35,022 nt of DNA from Planctomycetota bacterium (GTDB lineage Bacteria; Planctomycetota; Planctomycetia; Gemmatales; Gemmataceae), in NCBI GenBank assembly GCA_016191165.1, contig JACPPF010000062.1:1-35022 (forward strand), read 5' to 3'. Positions 24,914-31,715 of this stretch are shown in pieces. A program made the position numbers and the translations under genes. The notes below the pieces were generated by a model, which was given only the letters and a program-made list of their open reading frames with translations, was not told the DNA's origin and did no database searches. Numbering within the stretch: the first letter of the stretch is position 1; every line of letters starts with the position of its first letter.

Positions 24914-25453
24914 TCAGGTGCCGAACAATCGATCGAGCATGGGCTCCACCTCCTGTTCCACGATCAACAGTTCGCGGGTTCTTGGCTTCACGAAATCGTC
25001 CACTATTGCGCGTTCGATCCACGCCAGAAGCGGATCGAAAAAGCCAGCGGTGTTGAGCAACCCGATGGGTTTGTCGTGAAATCGGAGTTGCCTCCAGGTA
25101 AGGATCTCAAACAACTCATCGAGTGTCCCAAACCCGCCGGGCAAGGCGAGAAAGGCATCGGCGCGGGTGGCCATCAGCGCTTTGCGCTCGTGCATGGTCT
25201 CCACGATGCACAACTCCGTCAATTTGTCGTGAGCCAGTTCACGCTCCACCAGCGATTTGGGAATGACACCTATCGTCTCGCCGCCGCCATCGCGAACGGC
25301 GTCCGCGAGCACGCCCATCAGGCCGACGTGCCCGGCGCCGAAAACCAAACCGATGCCGCGTCGTGACAGCGCCTTGCCCAACACGCGTGCCTGCTCCGCG
25401 AAGACGGTAGGGATGCCGGTGCGCGAGCCGCAGAAGACACTCAATCGTTTCAT
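24914..25453 (-). CDS. LOG family protein (TIGR00730), Rossmann-fold nucleotide phosphoribohydrolase-like
   Basis: LOG-family enzymes cleave nucleoside 5'-monophosphates to base and ribose 5-phosphate; in plants and some bacteria the product is a cytokinin. The 179-residue product keeps the signature: SVFCGSRTG at the N-terminus, FGAGHVGLMG, VIPKSLVERELAH, MHERKALM and PGGFGTLDELFEILTW. The ATG at 25453 (AAAGGAAAACCCCG upstream) gives the usual length. Its true substrate in this organism is unknown. It is convergent with the secreted protein gene and divergent from the small membrane protein at 25525. Confidence 0.92.
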   Translation of the reverse strand: MKRLSVFCGSRTGIPTVFAEQARVLGKALSRRGIGLVFGAGHVGLMGVLADAVRDGGGETIGVIPKSLVERELAHDKLTELCIVETMHERKALMATRADAFLALPGGFGTLDELFEILTWRQLRFHDKPIGLLNTAGFFDPLLAWIERAIVDDFVKPRTRELLIVEQEVEPMLDRLFGT

Positions 25454-25524
25454 CGGGGTTTTCCTTTGCAAGCGGGCGAACTCCGGTTAGACTGAATGAT
25501 ACTGGCACAGGGGTAGAGTGCACC

Positions 25525-25977
25525 ATGGATATCAATGACCTAATCAAGGACCATTCCGGTGAACTGGTCATGCTCGCCATCGGCTGCGTGCTGATGGGGA
25601 CGCTGCTGATCGCGTTGCCGCAGCTCTTGCGGGCCAATCTACGCAAACACGAACTGGCCCATGCCGAGCGCATGAAGTCCCTGGAAAACGGCCTACCATT
25701 GCCGGCCGAGGATAATCGCGGCCGCATGGCGGGGCGGATCGCCTTGCTGGTCCCGATGGCGTCGATTATCTCGGCGGCGACGGTCACGAGTTTTCTGAGC
25801 GTGTACAAGACGGAAAACCTGTTCGCGGTGTCGCTGGCGATCTGGATCGTGGCCGGGGCGGTCAGCCTGGCAGCCATCACCGGTGGAGTGGCGCTGATCA
25901 GCAGGCTCGATCCGATCCTGGATGAGGAAAAGAACGAAGACCAGGAAGACCCGGCCGAGTCGTCGTACATGAAGTGA
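25525..25977 (+). CDS. Small multi-pass membrane protein of unknown function
   Basis: The 150-residue product has three hydrophobic segments, at about residues 14-36 (LVMLAIGCVLMGTLLIALPQL), 71-92 (ALLVPMASIISAATVTSFL) and 100-125 (AVSLAIWIVAGAVSLAAITG), with a charged loop containing HAERMKSLENGLPLP and an acidic tail (DEEKNEDQEDPAESS). The HAERMKSLENGLPLP loop recalls short prokaryotic membrane proteins annotated only as DUFs. No function can be given. It is convergent with mgtE, 15 bases away. Confidence 0.75.
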   Translation: MDINDLIKDHSGELVMLAIGCVLMGTLLIALPQLLRANLRKHELAHAERMKSLENGLPLPAEDNRGRMAGRIALLVPMASIISAATVTSFLSVYKTENLFAVSLAIWIVAGAVSLAAITGGVALISRLDPILDEEKNEDQEDPAESSYMK

Positions 25978-25992
25978 GGCGGCGCCTCCCGG

Positions 25993-27606
25993 TCAGGACA
26001 ACAGCCAAACTTTCGCGATCGTGAAGTAGATGATGATCCCGGTCACGTCAACGAACGTCGCCACGAACGGGCTCGATGCGATGCCCGGATCCACGCCGAG
26101 GCGTCTAAAGATCAACGGCAACATGGAACCGACCAGCGTTCCCCACAAGCAAATGACGGCAACCGCCTGGGCAATCACCAGTGCCAGGCGCCAGCGGCTG
26201 ATCGCATCGCTGCGGATCTGCGACTCGGCGGGGAAATGGTAGGCCTTTTCGCCACCAGGGTTCTCGGCGATATTCACCTTTTCCCCGCGCGGGAGAATCA
26301 CTTGGAGATCGGAGCCCACAATCGATTGATCGACGCAGCCCTTAGAAAAGAAAAGCCTCTGCTCTTTGCCGTCGGCGTCGTCCTCGACTTTCACTTCTTT
26401 CCCCGGCGGCGCCTTGATGGTGAAAGCATGCTCGCGTTTGGTCACGTTGCCACGAACATCCTCCGGCGTGAAGGCCGTGCGCAAAAATGCGATGCCTCCC
26501 AGGGACAGGCCAAGCAGCAGGCCCATGATCATTTCATGTTTGAGGACCTTGAACCAGTCGCGGAGCGAGACCTGGCCCAGCGCCATGGCGCGCGTGATCA
26601 GGGTCGCGGCCTGGGAACCCGAGTTGCCGCCCGTTGATATGCACAACGGCACAAATAGCGCGAGCACAATCACCCGGCTGATCGCGTCGGCAAAATGCGA
26701 CAGGGCGGTGAAGGTAAACAACTCGGCAACGAAAAGGCACGCCAGCCAGACCGCGCGTTTTCGCCATACGGTGATCAAATTGGCGGTCAGATAATTTTCC
26801 GCCATCGGCCCGACGGCGCCCATGCGATGCACGTCCTCGGTTGCCTCTTGAACAACCACGTCCATCACGTCGTCGTGCGTGATGATGCCGACCATTTGGT
26901 TTTGATCATCGACGACGGGAATCGCGATCAAGTCGAACTGCGCCATGGTCTCGGCGACCTTTTCGGGATCCTCATCCGCGCGCACGGAAACCACCCGGCT
27001 TTCCATGAGATCGCGAACCAGAGCGTGACGCGGCGCCAGGATCAAATCGCGCAGCGACAGGACGCCGATCAGGCGGCGCTGTTCGTCCAGGATAAAAAGG
27101 TAGTAGATGAGCTCACTTTCCGGCGCCTGGAGCCGCAGGCGATCGAGCGCCTCGGACGCGGTCAAACCGGGCGGGAGCCAGGCGTAATCGGTCGTCATCA
27201 AGCCGCCGGCCGTGTTTTCTTGCTGCCGTACCAGCGTGGCAATATCGCGGCGGTCGGCTTCATCGACGAGGCGCAGCAGCGCCTCCGCGACGCGCGGCAT
27301 CAAGCGGCGAAGGAGATCGACGCGGTCGTCGTGCGACATGAGTTCGATCAGCCTGGCCATGTGCTCGCGGCCCGTGCCCTCCACCATCTGCACTTGCCGA
27401 TCGATCGGAAAATACTCGAAGATTGCCGCCTGGTTCTTGGTGCTGGTGTGCTTGAGAAAGCGCCAGGCCTGATCGACCGGAAAGTCGGCGTCGAGTGCCT
27501 CCGCGACCGTTGCCGGGTGCAACGTCTCGCAGAAATCCTTCATGCCTTCTTCATTGTTTTCCTGGAGAAGATACCGCGCTTCGGGCGTGAACAAAGGATG
27601 AGCCAT
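25993..27606 (-). CDS. mgtE: Magnesium transporter MgtE with an enlarged extracytoplasmic loop
   Basis: MgtE is a dimeric Mg2+ channel gated by cytoplasmic Mg2+ binding. The product has the N domain (HPATVAEALDADF), a CBS pair (about 140-265, GGLMTTDYAWLPPGLTASEA and IPVVDDQNQMVGIITHDDVM) and the C-terminal membrane domain with ISTGGNSGSQAATLITRAM and the ion-pore segment SPFVATFVDVTGIIIYF. At 537 residues it is ~90 longer than most MgtE. The extra length is a polar insert at about residues 380-465 (IKAPPGKEVKVEDDADGKEQ in part) between two membrane helices. The ATG at 27606 is chosen because the conserved N domain follows; the frame is open to 27666. Confidence 0.92.
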   Translation of the reverse strand: MAHPLFTPEARYLLQENNEEGMKDFCETLHPATVAEALDADFPVDQAWRFLKHTSTKNQAAIFEYFPIDRQVQMVEGTGREHMARLIELMSHDDRVDLLRRLMPRVAEALLRLVDEADRRDIATLVRQQENTAGGLMTTDYAWLPPGLTASEALDRLRLQAPESELIYYLFILDEQRRLIGVLSLRDLILAPRHALVRDLMESRVVSVRADEDPEKVAETMAQFDLIAIPVVDDQNQMVGIITHDDVMDVVVQEATEDVHRMGAVGPMAENYLTANLITVWRKRAVWLACLFVAELFTFTALSHFADAISRVIVLALFVPLCISTGGNSGSQAATLITRAMALGQVSLRDWFKVLKHEMIMGLLLGLSLGGIAFLRTAFTPEDVRGNVTKREHAFTIKAPPGKEVKVEDDADGKEQRLFFSKGCVDQSIVGSDLQVILPRGEKVNIAENPGGEKAYHFPAESQIRSDAISRWRLALVIAQAVAVICLWGTLVGSMLPLIFRRLGVDPGIASSPFVATFVDVTGIIIYFTIAKVWLLS

Positions 27607-27676
27607 GAGGGGTTTCCCGTCCGGGTTTGAATTCAAGCCGCTTGCAGCGCAGGTCTCAGGCGGCATGCACTGCGCG

Positions 27677-28540
27677 CTAGGCGGGGGACACGTCCACCAG
27701 AATATTGTCGATCAACCGGGTCGCGCCGAAAAAAACCGCCAGGGCGATCAAGACCTTGCCACTCAATACGTCAATCGGCTCCAGCCGCTCAAAATCGACG
27801 ATCGCCGCGTAATCGAGTCGAGCCCCGGGCGTCTCCCAGATGCGAGCGCGCGCCAGTTGCACCAGCGGCTCGGTCAGGCGGTCTCCTGCCGCGATGCGCT
27901 CCTGGATCATTCTCAAGCATTGAAAAAGCACCGGGGCCTGCTGGCGCTGCTCGGTCGAGAGATACACATTACGGGAACTAAGCGCTAATCCGTCGGCCTC
28001 GCGAACGATGGGGCACAATACCATCTCCACCGACAAGTGAAGGTCGCGCACCATCTGGATCAGGATCCGCGCCTGCTGGGCATCCTTTTGACCAAAATAG
28101 GCCACATCAGGTTGAACGATATTGAACAGCTTCAGAACGACGGTGGCAACGCCGCGAAAATGCCCGGGCCGCGTGGCTCCGCACAGGACGTTCTGTAGGC
28201 CGGTGACCTCCACAAAGGTTTTGAAGAACGGAGGGTAGACGACTTCCGCCGTTGGGTTGAAGATCAGGTCGACCGCTTCCGCGGTGCAGGCCGCGAGGTC
28301 CTTTTCAAACGGCCGCGGGTAGCGAGCCAGGTCCTCGTGCGGTCCGAACTGCGTTGGATTCACGAAGATCGAGACGACGACGAAGCCGCACTCGGCCCGA
28401 GCGCGGCGGATGAGGCTGAGGTGCCCCGCGTGCAGGGCGCCCATCGTGGGAACGAACCCAACGCGCTGGCCCCTGGCACGGGCGGCGGCGACGGCGCTGC
28501 GCGTCGCGTCGAGGGTGGTAGTGAGGAGCGGCGTCACCAT
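27677..28540 (-). CDS. panC: Pantothenate synthetase PanC
   Basis: PanC joins pantoate and beta-alanine using ATP to make pantothenate. The 287-residue product has the full set of motifs: PTMGALHAGHLSLIRRA, VSIFVNPTQFGPHEDL with YPR, the GHFRGVATVVLKLFNIV segment, YFGQKDAQQ and SSRNVYLS (ATP site). Length is normal. The ATG at 28540 lies six bases behind the stop of the CYTH gene, so the two form an operon. panB and panD are not adjacent. Confidence 0.95.
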   Translation of the reverse strand: MVTPLLTTTLDATRSAVAAARARGQRVGFVPTMGALHAGHLSLIRRARAECGFVVVSIFVNPTQFGPHEDLARYPRPFEKDLAACTAEAVDLIFNPTAEVVYPPFFKTFVEVTGLQNVLCGATRPGHFRGVATVVLKLFNIVQPDVAYFGQKDAQQARILIQMVRDLHLSVEMVLCPIVREADGLALSSRNVYLSTEQRQQAPVLFQCLRMIQERIAAGDRLTEPLVQLARARIWETPGARLDYAAIVDFERLEPIDVLSGKVLIALAVFFGATRLIDNILVDVSPA

Positions 28541-28546
28541 GGCGTT

Positions 28547-29101
28547 TCAACCGTTTTGCTGCGCCAAGACCATTTCCAGATAGGAGCGCGGTTCGCTCGC
28601 GCCAAGGCCCAGGTGGCGGGCCGTGTCAAGCAGCAGGGCTTCTGCCTTGTCGCGCTGCGCCGGTTCGGTCACGATTTCGATCTCGACGAAACGGCCCAGC
28701 GCTTCCACTTCGTCGCAACAGAGCTGGAGGGTGAAGCCGTCGCGCTGGAAATCGAAACTTGCTCGCCGCTTCGTCACCACCGCGGTGGGCCGATATCCGA
28801 GGTGTTGCACGAGCTGGCAAAATTGCTTGGCCACGTCGGCGCCGGACGCCAGAGGAATCTCGACCTCGACGCGCGTCTTCGCCGCCCCGCCTTGCTTGGG
28901 GCCCTTGTACGTGATGCGATTGTCCGCGCCGATCCGACGCAGGCGAAAGGCTTCATCCGTCGTGCCAAAATCGCGATCCGGGGCGTTGAAGTAATGATCG
29001 GCCTCTTCGATGGCCAGCAGCCGGCGGGCATTCCATGCCTTGATTTTTTCCTGAATCGGCTCGAAGGCCTCAACGGCGAACTTCAGTTCGATTTCCAGCA
29101 T
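28547..29101 (-). CDS. CYTH-domain protein (class IV adenylate cyclase / triphosphatase-like)
   Basis: CYTH enzymes act on triphosphates or make cAMP inside a beta tunnel. The 184-residue product begins with the defining ExExK motif (MLEIELKF, E3/E5/K7) and shows the further acidic/basic strands expected (FRLRRIGADNRITYKGPK, TRVEVEIPL, RRASFDFQRDGFTLQLCCDEV and RFVEIEIV). CyaB-type class IV adenylate cyclases have this length and pattern; thiamine triphosphatase or inorganic triphosphatase activity is equally possible. The ATG at 29101 places ExExK right at the start; the frame is open to 29122. It is the first gene of a two-gene unit with panC. Confidence 0.88.
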   Translation of the reverse strand: MLEIELKFAVEAFEPIQEKIKAWNARRLLAIEEADHYFNAPDRDFGTTDEAFRLRRIGADNRITYKGPKQGGAAKTRVEVEIPLASGADVAKQFCQLVQHLGYRPTAVVTKRRASFDFQRDGFTLQLCCDEVEALGRFVEIEIVTEPAQRDKAEALLLDTARHLGLGASEPRSYLEMVLAQQNG

Positions 29102-29213
29102 GGTCGCTTCCAAAAAAAGCAAACGCGAAACGCCGCCGCATCGCTCCGTTCATTGTATGAGTGATGCAAACAGGTTTCGCGTTTGGAAATCGCAGCCTTG
29201 TTTTTGCGAGGCG

Positions 29214-29978
29214 TCAGATCAGACTTTCCAGCAAGAACTTGAGTTTGCGCACCTCGGTCTCCATCGCGAACGGCGCCTCCGCGACATCGTGCAAGCACAC
29301 GGTCAGCAAGCGATCGTAGCGATGGCGCAGCAGTTGCGAGATGATTCGGCCATATTCGATTTCGCCCTGACCGACGCGGACCTGGAATTTGCCTGGCGCC
29401 TTGCCGGTGTCGCGCAGTTGGACGTGGCGGACGTAGGGAAAGACCTCGTCATACGAACCACCCTGATGGGGACCGTTGACGTAGTGGCTCGGGTCAAGCG
29501 TCAAACCCAGGCCCGGAACGCGCTCGCACAGTTCGCGGGCGACGCTTGGAATCTCGGTGAGCGTGCCGATACGCGTCGGCACGGACAGGATCAAGCCCTC
29601 GCTCTCGACCATTTGAACCAGCGGACGCAGCCGTTTCGCCTCGGCGTCGAGGCCCACCCCCGTGGGGGCGGCTGGAATGGTCAGCAACGGAACCGTGGCG
29701 TGGCGTGCGAGCCGGCAGATCGCCTTGAGCTGCGCCAGGAACGCATCATCGGCAAGCGCGCCCAATTCGACGCTGAACGCCGCCGGTGACAACATCGGGC
29801 CGATGCGAATGCGCAGCCCGGCCGCGGCGATGTCCTGCGCCACCTCCGACGGCTTGAGATGCGCGCCCTCCTCGGAGATTGCCACATCCACCTTGCTGAA
29901 TTCAAGCTCCGCCATCAAACGCAACGCTTTTTCCAGCGGCAAACGCGCGAAACAAAGCGTGGAACATGCGATGTACAT
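29214..29978 (-). CDS. Sugar phosphate isomerase/epimerase-like TIM barrel protein
   Basis: The 254-residue product matches the AP-endonuclease-2-like TIM barrel family: it opens YIACSTLCFARLPLEKALRL and continues through ISEEGAHLKPSEV, LLTIPAAPTG, LGLTLDPSHYV and YVRHVQLRDTG, giving metal-binding acids and His in the order seen in xylose-isomerase-like proteins. AGGAGG lies just upstream of the ATG at 29978. The substrate cannot be told from sequence; family members include sugar epimerases and inosose dehydratases. The frame is open to 30098, but the RBS-backed start is better. Confidence 0.82.
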   Translation of the reverse strand: MYIACSTLCFARLPLEKALRLMAELEFSKVDVAISEEGAHLKPSEVAQDIAAAGLRIRIGPMLSPAAFSVELGALADDAFLAQLKAICRLARHATVPLLTIPAAPTGVGLDAEAKRLRPLVQMVESEGLILSVPTRIGTLTEIPSVARELCERVPGLGLTLDPSHYVNGPHQGGSYDEVFPYVRHVQLRDTGKAPGKFQVRVGQGEIEYGRIISQLLRHRYDRLLTVCLHDVAEAPFAMETEVRKLKFLLESLI

Positions 29979-30200
29979 GACGCCTCCTGACGCAAAAGAA
30001 TTTCCAGGTCGCCCGGCCAATCCCCCGACGGACCGGGTGGACCTTCCCCGAAGCAAACTTCCCGCGCAGTCTCCCTTGAGACCGATGCACGCGGACACGT
30101 TTCGCCTTCCGATGAATTAGGGTGAGGGACAATAACGCGAACCAAGATTTGAGCAAGAGCAGTTTTTGGTTTTTTCTACGATGGGCATCATTAACCCTTT

Positions 30201-30262
30201 TTCCGAGCCTGAGCGCCAGCGAAGGGCCATTTGTCATGCTTCGCTGGCGCTAAGGCTCGGAA
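30201..30262. repeat. Palindromic element with TTCCGAGCC ends
   Basis: Arms at 30201-30224 and 30239-30262 are inverted copies with one mismatch (TTCCGAGCCTGAGCGCCAGC and complement). It lies in the 29979-30344 gap, in which I see no gene. Confidence 0.8.
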
Positions 30263-30344
30263 CGTAGATTTCTCTTGCCAGCTGGCCAACAATCGGTTAT
30301 CTGCCGCCCCATTCCCGGTGAGATGCGTTTTTCGGAGGTAGGCC

Positions 30345-30680
30345 ATGTCCTCAGCGACATCGACGTTGCCGGCCCATTGGTCGGCAATTCTGGATGAGAT
30401 GCACTTGCGCCTCGATCACGCGATCGCGTCGGCCAGCGAACGGGTCGAGAACACGGCGAGCGTCGATCATCAGCCATTCGCCAGGCAGACCCACCTCGAA
30501 ATCGAGAAATGGTGTGATCGCCTGGCGCGGCTCAGAACCTACCTCGAATCCGCGGAGCAAATCGTGCAGAGCGTGGACGAAACGCTGGAATCGGAAGAAC
30601 GAGCCATTCGAGAAAACCTCAGCGTCGCCAGCACGCTGCGGCAAAAATTGGCGACCGTGGGCGGCGGCGCGATAGGATAG
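30345..30680 (+). CDS. Small coiled-coil protein of unknown function
   Basis: CGGAGGTAGGCC precedes the ATG at 30345, a good ribosome-binding site. The 111-residue product is almost all helix, with heptad-like stretches from about residue 50 to 105 (LARLRTYLESAEQIVQSVDE, LESEERAIRENLSVASTLRQ) and no membrane segment. It may be a cytoplasmic coiled coil or a structural partner. It is followed by ispD 42 bases later on the same strand. No family recognised. Confidence 0.7.
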   Translation: MSSATSTLPAHWSAILDEMHLRLDHAIASASERVENTASVDHQPFARQTHLEIEKWCDRLARLRTYLESAEQIVQSVDETLESEERAIRENLSVASTLRQKLATVGGGAIG

Positions 30681-30722
30681 CGGGGTGGGCCACCGCAAAC
30701 GGTGATTTGAGGGAGTCCCGTC

Positions 30723-31481
30723 ATGTCCGCCTTCGCAGTTATCTTTCCGGCCGCCGGGCAGTCGTCCCGCTTTCACGGCAAGGAGAAGAAGCCGTTCACG
30801 AACCTGGACGGCCGCGCGGTCTGGCTTCGCTCGGTTGAGCAATTCATCAATCGCGCGGACGTCGCGCAATGCATCATCGTGGTCTCGCCCGAGGATCAGG
30901 AAATGTTCCGCCGGCGTTTCGGCGCCAACCTGGCATTCATGGACATCCAGATTGCCAACGGCGGTCGCGAGCGTTTTGAATCGGTCGCCAATGCCCTGGC
31001 GCTTTTGAAGCCGGAGGTTGAATTCGTGGCGGTGCATGACGCGGTCCGGCCGTGTGTCACGGAATCGCTGATTGCCGGCGTCTTCGGGCAGGCGGAAAAG
31101 ACCGGGGCGGCCATGCTGGCGGTTCCGGTCACGGATACGTTGAAGCAGGTTGAGCCCAACAAGCAGGTGAAGGCAACGATGCCGCGTCGAGGCCTTTGGC
31201 TCGCCCAGACGCCGCAGGTGTTCCGCCGCGATTGGCTCGAAGCCGCGTACGCCGAGCGTGCCAAGTTGGGCAAGGACATCACCGACGACGCTCAGCTGAT
31301 TGAGGCTGCGGGTCATGCCGTCCACGTCGTCGAGGGCGCGACGACCAATATCAAGATCACAACGAAACAAGATATCATCCTGGCCGAGGCGATCTTGAAG
31401 GCATTGCCGAAGCCGAAACCCAGCGGGCCGGCTCATCCGTTCGCCGAAGAAGAAATGTGGGGCGGGCGCGGCTTGAAGTAG
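30723..31481 (+). CDS. ispD: 2-C-methyl-D-erythritol 4-phosphate cytidylyltransferase IspD
   Basis: IspD adds CMP to methylerythritol 4-phosphate in the MEP isoprenoid pathway. The 252-residue product has the nucleotidyltransferase start VIFPAAGQSSRFHGKEKKPF, the NGGRERFESVANALA segment, AVHDAVRPCV, WLAQTPQVFRRDWL, DDAQLIEAAGHAV and NIKITTKQDI, all at the expected order and spacing. The C-terminal ~30 residues (PKPKPSGPAHPFAEEEMWGG) are a tail longer than normal. The stop codon TAG (31479-31481) is the first triplet of a heptamer repeat run. Confidence 0.94.
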   Translation: MSAFAVIFPAAGQSSRFHGKEKKPFTNLDGRAVWLRSVEQFINRADVAQCIIVVSPEDQEMFRRRFGANLAFMDIQIANGGRERFESVANALALLKPEVEFVAVHDAVRPCVTESLIAGVFGQAEKTGAAMLAVPVTDTLKQVEPNKQVKATMPRRGLWLAQTPQVFRRDWLEAAYAERAKLGKDITDDAQLIEAAGHAVHVVEGATTNIKITTKQDIILAEAILKALPKPKPSGPAHPFAEEEMWGGRGLK

Positions 31482-31506
31482 TGGATAGTGGTTAGTGGAT
31501 AGTGAT
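31479..31506. repeat. TAGTGGA heptamer run that includes the ispD stop codon
   Basis: Four heptamers, TAGTGGA, TAGTGGT, TAGTGGA and TAGTGAT, follow each other without a gap from 31479. The first begins with the ispD stop TAG. Confidence 0.8.
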
Positions 31507-31633
31507 TTGTGCATCGCGATGAAGCACAGGATTTACTGGATCGCATTTCAGAATTGACGACGATCCCGCTCGATCCATTCACCCCGCACGAACCACGATC
31601 CCCTATCACAAATCGCCAAAGGTCAAGGTCCCC

Positions 31634-31710
31634 AACCCCTAACCCCTAACCCCTAACCCCTAACCCCTAACCCCTAACCCCTAACCCCTAACCCCTAACC
31701 CCTAACCCCT
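31634..31710. repeat. Eleven tandem AACCCCT heptamers
   Basis: Eleven perfect copies of AACCCCT (77 bases) end five bases before the ATG of the ABC-2/CPBP gene. On the other strand the unit is AGGGGTT, a G-rich sequence able in principle to form a G-quadruplex. It occupies the whole ribosome-binding region of the next gene. Between this run and the 31479 run, positions 31507-31633 show nothing else I can name. Confidence 0.95.
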
Positions 31711-31715
31711 AATTC

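Noticed and set aside
29902-30237. Minus-strand frame in the 29979-30344 gap
   Set aside because: It overlaps the epimerase-like gene and the palindrome and has no ribosome-binding site or coding signature.
31634-31710. CRISPR array or telomere
   Set aside because: There are no spacers between the heptamers, and the run lies inside a chromosome-like gene context, not at an end.
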